Of a stretch of 64,000 nucleotides of DNA, positions 13,431 through 25,884 are shown piece after piece (position 1 is the stretch's first letter; the number at the start of each line of letters is the position of its first letter). The stretch lies in NCBI RefSeq assembly GCF_001649575.2, contig NC_051445.1:4495633-4559632 (forward strand), written 5' to 3'. The position numbers and the translations under genes were made by a program. Under the pieces are notes generated by a model, which did no database searches, had not been told where the DNA came from, and saw nothing but the letters and a program-made list of their open reading frames with translations. This DNA is from Kryptolebias marmoratus. Lineage: Eukaryota; Chordata; Actinopteri; Cyprinodontiformes; Rivulidae.

Positions 13431-14890
13431 ACAAAATCTGAATATTAATTATGGCTATTTCACTATATATTCTGTACATTTTATACAATAATTATACTAT
13501 AAAGTATTAATTATTTATTGCTATGTCTGCCACGGATATTATCAGACCTAATTATAGTTATTATTGCAATAACTGTTCATTTTTAAAGCACATCTAATAC
13601 AAACAAGTTAAACAAATGGCTTTACATAATACATCAAGTTAGTAACTAACAGTAGCTGCTCAGTCATGTCAAATGACCACAAATATTTTGTAGAAAATAT
13701 TAAGTGTGTGATATGAAGTTTCTAAATCTGGAAGCACAATATGTAGATTATTCCAGACATGTTACAAAAACTTTGTTACATTATCTGTAAAACATTACAC
13801 ATTACTGGAACATTAAGCCTTATGTTGTATCAACTGTACTCACAAAGTGGCTCTCTGGAGTGTTGTCATATTAAACGTCTTGGAAAGTTTTGACATCACT
13901 TTTCCACATGGCATCCATCCATTTTCTTTACCTGCTTTTTCCTTTACGGGTTGCCTTTATTATCCTTTTCAGGATAATTAAAAATTAATGTCTAGGTTGA
14001 CTATCCATTCAGTTTCCAAACCCACTTTGTGCTGTTTATGGTTGCAGACAGAAAGGCTGTAGCTGTCACCATGCAAAAAGGTGACGTAAACCCCAAACAG
14101 AAAGGTCTGAAAGGCCGAGATTCAAACTGGCAACAAAGCTGAGCACTATTCTACTGTGGAGCACCACCTATGCTGACCAGTAAAACATCAACTCTTATGA
14201 TAATCAATACTATTTAAAAAAACATTAAAATAATAATAATTAAAAAAGCAATAATTCACAAATCACTAGTTTTATCTTAATTTTTTAAACTAACTGAAAA
14301 AAAGTAGCTTTAGGCAGAAGTGTTTAAGTTGTATTATTTTAAATGTGCATTTAGTGCAGGGTCTTCAATAAAAATCATTAATATTCTACTAAAGAAATAA
14401 TAAAGCAAAAATCCAGATTGTTTTCTTCACTCAGATGGTCGTTTCCTGCCTGTACTTCTTCACCCTAACCCTACCAGCAACATCCCGCATAGAAAAAAAC
14501 AAGACCCACTTGAGGCAACTACCGTAAGTTGGCCACACAAAACAAATTACTATAAATGCTAAAAAAAGATGTGTTGCCTAAAATAAAGTACTGTAAATTG
14601 TAAAAAAAAAAAAAAAAAAGCTGGGCTATGTAACATTAATTACCATAAACGCTAGAAGAGCTGTACTGCCTAAAATAAATTACCTAGATACAGAAAAATG
14701 TGTTCAAGTAAAAATTCTATTCTATTAATATTCTATTTTAGTGAAATTTAACAACTAATCTGAGTTTCATTTGGTTCCAGATCTGGATTGTGGTCCACCA
14801 TTTAGGGACCCCTAATTTTGTGCATAATGTCCAAACAATTATAATATAAATGATACTGCATTTGATATTATAGTGGTTCTAAGTGATGAC
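13431..14890. other. intergenic AT-rich sequence with a SINE-like copy
   Basis: No gene is seen. The part 13906-14170 is described separately as a SINE-like repeat. The rest is AT-rich, with an A run near 14600 and no motif I can interpret. Confidence 0.5.
13906..14170 (-). mobile_element. degraded tRNA-headed SINE-like repeat
   Basis: Read on the minus strand, a tRNA-like head with a box-B-like segment (AGTTTGAATCTC) is followed by a core resembling CTTTCTGTTTGGGGTTTACG. It ends in a tail that reaches the CATCCATCC motif at 13911 on the plus strand. The same head and core arrangement, better preserved, lies at 47290-47545 on the plus strand, so both look like copies of one dispersed family. 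Class is inferred from the box-B-like motif; the copy is too decayed to name. Confidence 0.5.
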
Positions 14891-14929
14891 TGTCATTACA
14901 GTATGAAATCATCATACCTTGTACAATCT

Positions 14930-15170
14930 ATTTTGCAAACTTAGAGAGCGCAAACTTCCACCAAGGCCATAACCTCATTAAAAAATAGATCTGGATTGTG
15001 ATACGGCTCGCCATGAAAACTTAATCAAATGTTTCTTGTGACAACCCCAACATTTCCTTAAATTTTCATTAAAATCAGTTGAATAGTTTTAAAGTAATCT
15101 TGCAAACAGACCAACAAACCAATTCACACTGCCGAAGACAAAACTTCCTTGGCAGAGGTAGCAATAAAGA
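14930..15170 (+). mobile_element. 3' end of an RTE-like non-LTR retrotransposon
   Basis: The text from AACTTCCACCAAGGCCATAA to CCTTGGCAGAGGTAGCAATA, with the CAAACAGACCAACAAACCAA stretch between, is the kind of 3' tail I associate with RTE-type elements spread through fish genomes. No open reading frame is left. The family is assigned from remembered pattern and has not been searched. Confidence 0.5.
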
Positions 15171-15659
15171 AATCTTGTATTGGTATTTTTGGATCCTCCT
15201 GCTGCCATTCAGTTTTACCGTAATTGAACCACCTCAGTCCCTATTAATGTGGCAGCCACAAGCCAAATAAACCCAAAGTAATACAAGAATGAATATAAAT
15301 AAAATAAAACATTTCTTTAAATTATACTTAAGTTCTACCTCAAATTACACTCAATATAATTATTTAAATCTTTATTTACAATAAAATAATTTTTACAATT
15401 GAGATTTTTTAAAAATATTTGTGTACATTCATTTTCTAATGACCTGTGTGTTGCTTTTTCCGAAGTAATATGTCCTTTCAATGCTTTGTCTCAAATAAAA
15501 TTCTTTTAAATAATAATTTAATCAATTTTGGGGTTCAATTTGACATTTATTTGCCTTAGTTGTAATATTGTGGGATATAAAGCTTCTCTATCTTAATGTA
15601 ACTTATTAAATTGATCAACTTAACATCTCTTTATAATATTACTTACATTTTATGTGACA

Positions 15660-15965
15660 GCAGTCAGAAGTCCTCTGAACAAAAGGCATTCATTGCTCAT
15701 TTGCAGTTTTGTCGGATGATGTTAACTAGATTTTGCATTCTGTAGGCACCCACTTTAACTCTTAACACACAGAGGTTGCCCTCATAACAAATCCCCATTT
15801 TAAGCCCATGGTATCAAGTAACATGTGTGAAAGCTCCCAGAGAGAACAAGGCCAAAAGTCCTGCAGGATTCTCATTTTACATTTGCCATCGTAACTCTGA
15901 CTAGTTTCAGCTCAGAAAGGGGTCTAATCACTCGGATTAACTAAAAACACCTGTGTGATTTTGCA
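15660..15965. promoter_or_regulatory. candidate enhancer island with paired Otx-type sites
   Basis: A 300-base island of balanced composition in an AT-rich desert about 4 kb downstream of the prdm1 stop. It contains TAATC at 15925-15929 and GGATTA at 15934-15939, an inverted pair of K50-homeodomain (Otx/Crx/Pitx type) half-sites, then a CACCTG E-box near 15949. prdm1 is an Otx2 target in mammalian photoreceptor precursors, so the pairing is suggestive, but neither conservation nor activity can be seen here. Confidence 0.25.
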
Positions 15966-17130
15966 GTAAATGAAGCATTTCAAATAGGACATGTAAATAA
16001 TTACACATAAATACTGTTTAAAATAAAGAAAATAAGTGTAAAATGTAAAATGTTTACTACTACAATTTTTAACAGGTTTTTTTTTTCAACTCAGCAGCTA
16101 ATGTATTTTGCGTTTTATTTATTTTTTTATCACTTAGCCTGTAGTAAACTAGTCTTTTTGGTGAAAAGTCGTGAATCTTTATGTCTGTTTCCTTGCAATA
16201 CCAAACCTTAAGACTAGAGCAGGAAATGGGAACACATCACTAACTGCCCTGTGGGCTGCAGTAACTCATCTGTCTTTTATCCTTCTAAACCAAAGACAGG
16301 CAGAAAACGACTCATTTTAGAGCGTCAGTTCATGTAAAATGTAAACATTTAGCTACTTTACCAAATACGACAGTTATCCAAATCTCAGGCTTCATATTGT
16401 TAATTGCTGACATTGCATAATGACAAAAATCTCAAGTTTAAGACAAATACTGCATTGCCTTTTATACTGAAAAGGTTTAGGTTAAAAAAGAACTAATTGA
16501 TTAACCTTATCCTTATGAAAAATACTCAATTATTTTAAAGGGACAGGTCAGTGTTTTTTTTTTGTTGTTATTTTTAAGTGAGGTTTGGGGAACAATTTTT
16601 GGCTTAATAGAACAATAGAATAATAGAACCCTTAAAATAACAATATAATGTCACATAAAACTATGTTTACAAATGCAGGAAAACGTTTAAATCTGTCCTT
16701 AACATGTCAGAACTGCAAACTATAGTGAGTACCCTTAAAGGCCTCCAGAGAATTAAGCTGATCACATTGAACACATTTAGAAAGTCAATGTTACTAATAA
16801 ACATGTTTAATACACTTCACAGTACAAAATAAACAGGCAGTAAACTCAAAGGTTCTTGAAAAATGTACGCATACATTCATAACTTCAAACCATTAACAAG
16901 GTACAGTGTCTAAAGAGTGCGCTATTACACTAGTTAGTTATATTTCAAGAAGTCTGAAATTCTGTATCTCCACTTTTTTGAAAAGTCGAACAGATTTCCT
17001 CTAACCTGTACGGCCATCAGCTGTGCAAGCTGACGTTTTACGGAGAAAAAGTGATTAAATAAATTCCACCTTCATCTCGTTAAGGATACTAAGAGAGTAA
17101 ATAGTCACTGTTTGAGAAAGCAGTATCAAT
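15966..17130. other. intergenic sequence, nothing recognised
   Basis: AT-rich sequence with T and A runs. I see no gene, repeat family or motif here that I can support. Confidence 0.5.
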
Positions 17131-17139
17131 CCATTACCT

Positions 17140-17525
17140 CATCACCCAACTAAAAGCACCCGGTGCACCCCCACCCTTTGACTAAGCATCTTTCACTTTT
17201 GCACACTGCGCTGCTCTTTCCTGTTTGTTCGATCTTATTATTACTATCAGGGAAACTTCTCAAGTCACACGTTGACACAGCGAGTTCCACTACCTCAGCA
17301 ATATGGCGTTGGGGTTTCACAGCCCTTTTCTGACCGGGGGAGGACAACACCCACCCGCTCTGGAGGAGGGGGGATATCCCACGGGTCGAGATGCTTGTAT
17401 CGAAACAACAAGTCTGCCTTCCACTAGCCTGGGTTGAGGTTTGTTTATATGCTGTCCATCTTTCGAGACAGGTTGATAATGTTTCAAATATTATCTCATC
17501 TAACACAGCCCTCCCTTTCACATAA
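17140..17525. promoter_or_regulatory. GC-richer intergenic island, candidate regulatory element
   Basis: A 385-base island of mixed composition with several CpGs and no repeats, bordered by AT-rich sequence. It is open on the minus strand for 123 codons, but that frame starts at GTG and resembles no protein family I know, so I treat the openness as chance. A distal regulatory element is the likelier reading, without direct proof. Confidence 0.2.
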
Positions 17526-17646
17526 AAAGCTTCAATCCGAAGATGCAGTTTTGAAAAGAAAAAACGCCCATGTTTTAAAGTTAAAGGCTGTTCGAAGGCT
17601 ACAAGTCTACTAAGAAGAGAATACTGATGACATTTAGAACCAATAT

Positions 17647-17836
17647 TCTTCCAGTGGTTTCAAGGGGCTCTGTGCCACGGTCTTGTAATTCTGAGGTTGC
17701 AGGTTTGAGCCCAGGTGGCGGCAGGCAGGGCAGCTCATGTAAAACAATTGGCTTTTTTTTGTGCAAGTTTGTTTGCTGTGGCAACCTCTGAAGAAGGAGC
17801 AGCTGGAAGAATAGCAACACTCTTCCAGTGGTTTCA
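17647..17836 (+). mobile_element. short interspersed element flanked by a 16-bp direct repeat
   Basis: TCTTCCAGTGGTTTCA occurs at about 17647-17662 and again at 17821-17836. The sequence between them contains a box-B-like stretch (CAGGTTTGAGCCCAGG) and ends GAAGAAGGAGCAGCTGGAAG. A tRNA-like promoter box between long direct repeats fits a SINE insertion with a target-site duplication. The direct repeats could instead be the element's own termini. No A-rich tail is present. Confidence 0.55.
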
Positions 17837-17839
17837 GGA

Positions 17840-19400
17840 TGGCATATATAGGCTTTTAGGCAAAGGTTGACCAACATGAAGTTGTTTTTACTGTACACTG
17901 TTATGTATTTTTAATTTGTCAAGTGTTGCTTGATTCCAAAGCATTACAAAGTTTATCATTTGAAAGTTTGAATTGTTTATCCCACAAATAGAGCATTAAA
18001 ACATCTCAAGTCTTATCTTTGGGTGTTGCAAGAAACACAGGAAGAGTTCTAATCATTTTGACTTCCCTGAAGCTAAAATTCACTTTACCCAACCATGACG
18101 TTATTTGTTGGCCAGCACCTGCACACGGCAGGTGGGAGGAGAGGTGTAAATGAGTAGGAGGTTCATTGAAATGAAACAGTGCAAAGGAGGCTATTGTTGG
18201 GTTTTGTTGGAAATTGGGTGGTATTTGCTGAACAGACGTCTGACATCTTAGAACTGTGTGGCTGGTACAAAGTCCCTCAAAGGTGGCTTCGTCTACAAGC
18301 CAAAGTTCATGTAATAAAATTGATATGTATGCAAAATCATGTTATACAGTAGATCAGACGTTTTAGAAATATAAATTGTTCTGTTTTTGTTTGTTTATTT
18401 ATACAAGATATCCACTCCGTTCATATAGAAATATTGGACAAAAGCTTTCATCAAAAAGGCAGATAACTTTACCAGCATCACACTGTAAATGGGTCCTGTG
18501 GTCTACCAATAAAATTTATGAGTATATCTATTTGAATATGAACTTGTGATAAAATGAACAAGCACCAGAACGAGATGGACTGTAGTTCATAACAATTCCT
18601 GGAAATCCTACAGGGTCCACAGACCCCCTGATACTTACCCACACTCCCCCACCACAAGAGGAACCATCTGTAACAGAACTATTTGATAATTAGTTTAACA
18701 CTTTAAATTAAACATTATAAATGACAATTTCTTATTTGAAAACTTTTAGTTTTTTAAAATTAATAATCTTAACTATTTTAACAAAATGACAAAACAGGCA
18801 AATGGATTCATAGTGCTACTCAGGCTTTATTGAGTCTACAAAATATGCATAAAGAAATTCTGATTTAACTGATGACCAGTATTTTAGCCTTCCTAACAGT
18901 GATGCCAGTGAAACCAGAAACACAATTAAACCCTTAATGTACTGTGTGAATTGAGCCCTCCATTCCACAGTTTACCTTAGGGAGTTCCAAGAACTGTTTA
19001 GTCTAACCTGTGATATCAATTGACCAAGGCTGGATGACATTAGATAAACTTGTGATGTGAAATATTATTGTTTAATATTGTGAGGATGATATCAATTGTG
19101 ATAAACCCACATTTTCCTCACTCCTCACTTTCTCCTCATCACGATCATCTAAAACAGGTGTGGGCATCAAGGCCAGTGAGAGTCTGTTGGATTAACCAAA
19201 TTTTATGTTAATATATTAATATTATTATATTATTACCATGCAGAAAATGAATGCATGGGACCTGAAATATACTGGTCTATGATTTATTGCAGTCCAAGCA
19301 GTATTTTGTGACACTGATATTGTGATGATGATAAATTTTTGATAAATTATGCAGCCATAGTTCGTATTCATCTCTGAGTATTTTATTTCCTCCCATTGTT
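17840..19400. other. intergenic sequence with one E-box palindrome
   Basis: No gene is seen. The one notable point is CACCTGC at 18116-18122 facing GCAGGTG at 18128-18134, two E-boxes in inverted orientation with five bases between. The rest is AT-rich. Confidence 0.45.
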
Positions 19401-19432
19401 ATTTTTCCAGAACATCTAGAGGCCAATAGTTC

Positions 19433-20180
19433 TTATATACCCAGTATATCCAGCTTGTTGTTCAGCTGTATGCCTAGATACCTGTATTTGGGGACACACT
19501 CCACCTCTTTACCCTGAATGAAAACAGGCTCTAGTTTGAGCCTCTTTTTCCTAAAATCAATAACCATCTTTCTCTGGCCCCTGTATTCCAACTTACTGTC
19601 ACCCCTGATGCAGCCCACAACAGCATAGTCATTGAACAACTTTTGGAGGAAACAGGACTCGAGGTTGCAATGAAAGTCTGAAGTGTACAGGGTAAATAGG
19701 AAGGGTGACAGAAATGTTCCTTGAGGAGCCCCTGTACTGCAAAGAACAGTGTCAGGCACATAGTTTTGAAGCTGCAGATATGGTGGTCTTGCAGTCAAGT
19801 AGTCCAGCACCCAGGAAACAAGCTAATACTCCACCTGCATTCTCTTCAGTTTCTCACTGAGCAGCTGCAGCTGGATGGTGTTGAATGCGTTTGAAAAATC
19901 TAAGAACATTATCCTGACACTAACATCAGTGGTACCCAGGAGGGCATGGATCCTCTGGAGCATGTACGTGAGGGCATCATCATCACAGATGCTGGGCTGA
20001 TATACAAACTGTAAGGAGCCTGTGGATGTCTTGACTTTGGGTCTGATGTAGAAGAGTACTAATTTCTTCAGCATCTTGATGATGTGAAGCAGACATTTCC
20101 CTTAACAATGAATAGAAGAGTTGGTCTAAAAGTATCCCTCCATTCCACTTTCCTCCTCCTCTTGTTTCCTTTAGCACTAG
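19433..20180 (-). mobile_element. decayed L2-like LINE reverse transcriptase fragment
   Basis: The minus strand encodes parts of a non-LTR reverse transcriptase. 20074-19823 reads into LDFSNAFNTIQ, the palm motif with the first Asp. After an in-frame stop near 19820 the same frame continues with GAPQGTFLSPFLFTLYTSDF at about 19730-19680, then FNDYAVVGC where an F-x-D-D catalytic box is expected, and KYRYLGIQLNNKLD near the end. The Tyr in place of the second catalytic Asp, the stop, and a shift to another frame near 20000 show that it is dead. The wording matches the L2/CR1-like fish group. Confidence 0.85.
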
Positions 20181-21130
20181 CCTTTGTTCCTCTATGAGAT
20201 GTGCCTCCTGAATGTTGTGTCTTAAACCACCAATTCTAGAAAATGGTGCTAGCTCCAGCAGTAAACAGTAGCCAGCAAAATTAGGTCCACTTTACTTTAC
20301 CAGTGGCTGCCACTTTACCAGTTCCATGGCAACAGAAAAATATTCTCAGATATAGTAAGTTATCAAGCTTGCAAAAGATTTCAGAATAAAATATGACTTT
20401 TTTATGCTTGTTTGAAAATATCAACAATAATACCCAATGTATAACAACCAAACACACAGAACTAGAGACAGTCTGGGGAATATGTGGAACAGTCAAGTGT
20501 AAATTGTCTTTCAGCAGTTTAAAAGTCTGGAGTTAATACCAAGTGTGGCATTGTGTCAACTACTGTGAAAAAATGTAAACTATTTCAATTATTTTAACGA
20601 CTCTTTTTTTTTAATCAAACCAGCAGATCAGAACTTCCCAAACACTTGTTGTCCAGATTTTCATGCACTTCTTTTGATCAAGATATAACTTCCAATTGTG
20701 AGGCCGCAGTAGAAGTCAAAGAGACAAATCTAAGCAGAAACTGCTCTCATGGCAGTGTTTCAGAGAAAATAATTGTGATTTATGCACTCACCCACACACC
20801 CACACATATTCTCAGTCATGCAAGCGAATACTCAAGCATTTAGCAAGCACATAAAGACATACAGATACTTGGAAACACAGTTAAACATCTTGTACAAATT
20901 GAAACACATGATCTTATACAGTATATACTTCTAAATTCACATACACGTTAACAGTTTATGCACATAGAGCGTTTGTCTTCTTTCATATCTCCATTTACCA
21001 ATTAATCACTCGTCTCTCGGGAGATCTTGTCAGTTTCCCCTGACATGTTGTGATTAGTTTCTATCATAACAAAACTGTAAACCAAACAAAACCCTGAAAC
21101 ACCCACACTCACATATATACACAGACACAC
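20181..21130. other. intergenic sequence, nothing recognised
   Basis: AT-rich sequence. No gene or motif that I can support was found. Confidence 0.5.
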
Positions 21131-21139
21131 ACACACAAA

Positions 21140-21310
21140 CATACTCTCCATCTCCCCCTAAGAGTCTTCCAGGGTGACGCCATTGAAAACGTTTTCGGAA
21201 ACTGAGCGGCATCCCCAGCGGCTGTTTTCTCGTAAATGTTTTGCAGAATCATGTAATCATGTCGCTGAGATGCAGCAGCGGGGGGTCAATGGTCAGAAGG
21301 GGTGACTAAG
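21140..21310. promoter_or_regulatory. candidate conserved intergenic island
   Basis: About 170 bases richer in GC than the surroundings, including TGACGCCATTGAAAACG and AATCATGTAATCATGTCGCT, where ATCATGT is repeated 8 bases apart. It is not coding in any frame. An enhancer is possible, based on composition only. Confidence 0.2.
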
Positions 21311-22045
21311 ATCTATCATTCCTTATGTCTCCATTTGACTTCCTAGAAATCCACTTTTCCTTTTCCAAAACATTTTGAAACATAGTCAAAGCCTTTTCTG
21401 GTGTTGCAAAGGAGAGAATACCCAATATTAGCTAATAAAATTCTCATCTTCTGGATATTTACTGTTACTGACAAAAATCTGGAAGAAGTTCTTTTGAACA
21501 TAAGTCTTGTCTGTACCTCATCTGAAATATTCTAAAAGAAAATGAGATCACAATGTAGACTGTGGAGAGCCAAATATTTATTTAAATTGAGACCACATTT
21601 CCAACAAATCCTGTTGCTATTTGTCACTTCCTCTGCTAATGTTTTCTTTTTGTTTTAAAAAAAATGTTGGACAAGTTTGTCTTTAATTCATTTTTTCATT
21701 CGTTGTACAGTTTATCGTCACAAAACAATTTCACCAATGCCATATTTGCTAAGCATCGGCCTTGTAGGCATTTTGGGAGCATTGCTCCATGAATATTAAT
21801 GCTGGCCTGTAAGTCGTTGCAGTACTTTAGTTCAGGCTGAAATCAGCTGTATCTTACAATCCCTTCAATCTAGTGATGACTTTTTCTCTGTTGTCATCTT
21901 TGAAGTTGAAGTGTGACACTGCAGTGATGTACAGAGTCACAACATTAAAACTTTACATAAGTCAGGTCACTATTTTTTTTTTCTGAGACAGTGAACACAC
22001 TGGAAAGCCTCTTGGAATCCTGACCCATCTAGAGTCTTAATGACC

Positions 22046-22200
22046 CTCTAGCATGGAGGTGGGCAATTAATTTTCCCAAAGAGCCACATAAGAAACTGGG
22101 ACTGTTGTGGAGGGCCAGACCAAAAACCTTATCTCAATCCTGCAGATATAAATATCATAATTAGCTATAAATATGATTTTCATAAATTAACTAATTGAAA
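22046..22200 (+). mobile_element. hAT-like transposon end, partial
   Basis: GGAGGTGGGCAATTAATTTT at 22054 onward, followed by CCCAAAGAGCCACATAAGAA and GGAGGGCCAGACC, looks like the end of a fish hAT-type element (family ends resemble CAGGGGTGGGCAA). No matching inverted end was found downstream, so this is a fragment. An open minus-strand frame at 22191-22598 is not recognisably a transposase. Confidence 0.4.
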
Positions 22201-22619
22201 CTCCTATTGTTTGTATCTTTTCTTCCAGTAAAGTAAGGTAAGACGTACAGGACAGCTGCCAGGCGATTGTCACTTATAGGAACTTTATCTTGATTTGCTG
22301 CCTTCTCGTGTGTGGAAAGTTCTCCTCTCCTCCCTCTTTTTTTTTCTCTGGGCTCCATGTGCTGATGTAAGCATTTGTACTTTACCACTATTTGTTTCCA
22401 TAAAACTCTTTGTGAAGTCACAGGGATCCAAGAGAACTTCTGTTTCATTGCTGGCTTCTGCATTAGAGGCTGACCCCAAAACCCCATATCTGCAGCTGAC
22501 TCCCATTCAAATGGCCACTTATTTTTAGCAACACCAAAACCTTGGTCAGTATGGTCTTCATCACAAGAACCATATCTTACTGTTGCCCTGTTGGTCATTT
22601 AAGACATTATTTAATAAAA

Positions 22620-23930
22620 TCTTGAGGTTTTTGGTAGGCTTTAATGATTACCAAATGGCTATTGATTAAAAACTGATTGTCAGTTGGCTCTTTTGCTGCT
22701 CCCGGCAGCTACTCACCTTGTCTTTGACTTTTGCAACATCTGTTTAAAGGATGAGGTTTGACTTTCTCCAGACACGCAGTAATACGTCAGCAGTTAAAAA
22801 GTTTCACAAGTAAGACACTCATAAGATGACGGGATGTGAGGTTTTGTTGGACTTAGTGTTTCTATAGTCTTGTTAGCAAAATGTAGCTAAATTAAGTTAT
22901 GTTGAATTGTAGTTTAAAAGATGGCTCAAATTGGCTCAAATTTTGATTTAGATAGTAAGGGATTTATTTTGTAAATGTTAAATGTTGGTTCAAATGAAAA
23001 AAACAGAACAGACACCTAACAAGTTTGTTTTAGGCTACAGACAGTGGCTGTTTCTATGCACCCTGCGTTTCACGTAAGAAACACTTTGCTCAGTGAAAGC
23101 TTAATGCAAAACAAACTTTCAGCCTCAGAGCTGAAAATGGCTAAGAGGCTGAACGGCCTAATCTTGCCACATTATACGACCCCCTCGTATGGTACGGGAA
23201 GTGAGTGTGTTACAGTTCATGTGGCTCTTTAAAACCACAAGTTAATAACTCAACACACACCCCTGCAGCCTTTCAACATGTAGACTGGATGGATATTTAA
23301 CACACATACAAGCAAATAAAGTAAATGTCAACAAACCTTTATGAAAACAGAAAATTTCACACACACACATTATTCTTCTCTTAGTGTCAAGTCAAGAAAA
23401 ACAATTTATACAAGAGAAGGATGTACACTGTCTGCCTTATTTTAAATAATTTTTAGGTATTAAATTCCAGTGTTTACAGTTTGTATTATCAACATAACTG
23501 GTTTGTTATAAATAAGCAGGCAAAAGTAATTATATTTGAGTCAAAGCAGATGGATTTATGTAAGACAAATTTGACCCAAGTTGTTACGTTTGTAAATAAA
23601 TTGTGGTCTGCTCTGAAGTTTTTTATTTTGTCCAAATAGCAGACAGTTATTTAAGTAGAATGTATTTATTCAGACTTTCATCGGGCACCTTTTTACTCTG
23701 ATGACATAAAATTATCTTTCATTTTGATATGCTTTGCATTCATTCAGTGTTTTATCAACTTTCATTTTTCCATTAGTTCTATATGAAAACAAAGGAAAGT
23801 AGGGTTTAACAGTTTTTCAATCGTAAAAATGATTTAAATCCAGCTTTGGATTTCTCCTTTTTTTCCTGGCTCATTTTAGAAAACACACTGCAGTTTAAAT
23901 TCATGTTTTTCAAACTTGTCTGTCTCCTAA
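22620..23930. other. intergenic sequence, nothing recognised
   Basis: AT-rich, no gene, no repeat family that I can name. Confidence 0.5.
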
Positions 23931-23939
23931 ACACCACCA

Positions 23940-24160
23940 GACTTCTCATTAATGACCAGTGTCTGTCTCAGTCGCAGACAGACGAACACGTGCGGAGGAT
24001 GACGGGGTGACTCAGCAGCCGATTCTTCCTGAATCCCACACATGTGAAGCCTCTGTCTTTTTTCTTCTTCTCAAAACCACAACAGCCATAATCTCTTCCT
24101 GTAGACCATCCGCATCAACAACTGTTCTGCAGCAGATCTAAGCCGGTCACCGATGAAGTG
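23940..24160. promoter_or_regulatory. candidate regulatory island with a Maf/AP-1 type site
   Basis: A compact island of mixed composition about 12.3 kb downstream of the prdm1 stop. TGACTCAGCA at 24008-24017 matches an AP-1 core extended into a Maf-recognition half-site. Mammalian Prdm1 is repressed by BACH2/MAFK through such a site and activated through AP-1. Whether this copy is functional cannot be judged from one sequence. Confidence 0.25.
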
Positions 24161-25884
24161 TTTTATATGGTTACTGGAACACAAAGGGGAGGGTGTGTGT
24201 TTGATGGCATCCGAGGACAATCATTTACCCGCAAATCCTCATTTTAATGATTATTTCTAACTCGCTGAAAGCTGTTAAATCAGCAGTTAGTATTACATCA
24301 TCATTTCATGGTTGTCTGAAAACAGACTAGCTGCACATATTCAGTTTGTGTTTGTTTTTTTGTCATTTTAAATAAACAGATGCTTGTCTTTAAAGTTTTA
24401 TTGTTTGCATATTTAGTACTTCTGACAGGTGTGGAGGTTGGAGTCAGATCATATTCAGATTCAGTTCACCTGTTCTGATATTTTTTTTAAATAAAAGCAT
24501 GTTTTTATATTTTTTTCTTTTTTTTTGAGAAAACAGTCTTTAATAACACCACTTGCAATCGTTTTTCTTTTTAGTAGGTAAACAGGATGAAACATTCAAG
24601 ATTTAAGACTCCTTTATTATTTCTACTATGTAAAGAGAACAGTAAAAACAAAACGTATTGTTCCTGTAAGAGTAAAAGCATAAAGACACAATAGTGTGAA
24701 GAAAGTTATGAAACTATAAAACACTTAAATTAGAAATATCTTTCCTTTAATGTTGACATATTTATTGTCTCTGGAGTAAAACGAGAAAATAAAACAAAAT
24801 AAGGACTTGTGTCATGGACTTACAAATAATTATACAGTACTTTATTGACTGTTTTTTCTTTACAATACAATAAAAAAACATCTTTACATGTTTTTTTATT
24901 GTTTTAATCATGTCAGAGTGATAGTATTACAGTTATATACAGAAGAATTTGTAATGAGTGCAAAATTATAACTTTTTAACGTTCTTTACTCTTGAATCAT
25001 GTCTGAAGAGCTCTTTTTCGCTGCTAACAGGGGTCACTAAAACTAAATCCTGTTTTCCAAACTCTTCATGCTGTCCACATGTCTGTCTGTATTTTGTCCA
25101 AACAATTAGTCTCACTGCAAAATTCACACGCAACATGGAAACACCCTCTCTCAAAATAAACTAGAGGAAGAAAGCATGCAGGATGCAAACTTTAAAACAA
25201 AGTCTGCGGAAAGAATTAATGAAATGATGAAGGGTTTATCTCTGATGTATCTTTTACTGAAAACTTTAGTTGTTTTTAAACTAACAAAAGGACAAAAATA
25301 AAATCAGCTGCATACACAGCATTGTTATAAGAGTCATTAATAAATACATGCAGGTTTTTAATCAGTATGCCTTCTGTGCGTTAGTTTTAGGAAATTATGC
25401 TACAAATAACATTTAAATTAAGATTTTCACAGGTGATGCTGCAAGGCTGAAAAACAAACTGTGGTCACAAGGGAAAGAGGAAACTGTCTGTATTTAATAA
25501 GCCTTGGGGAGCTTTGTGTTGTAAAATTTAGCTATTTTGTCAAGAAATAAAACTTATAGATTATAAATGATTATAAATTTTAGCAGCTATTGTCACAACA
25601 CTCATTAACCAAGAACCTTTTTATTCTTTGGACTTTATTTCTGTCTTTAAAAGATTTAAACTTTTTTTTTTACATGGAAGACGTCTTTGTATACTCAGCA
25701 GAACAAGAAAAAAACAAAAGTTCCAATTTGAACACAACTTTATTGCACGCCCAGTTTGTGACAAACAATACCAGACAGTAAGGAGCCACACAACACACAC
25801 ATACACACACACACACTTAGGTAGCCAATGTGATGTCCTGACCCCAAGGCTATGAGCAGAAAGCAACACACACTGCTTATTAAT

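Noticed and set aside
22191..22598. 135-codon minus-strand frame as a transposase
   Set aside because: No transposase motif can be seen, and only the neighbouring 22046-22200 stretch resembles a hAT end.
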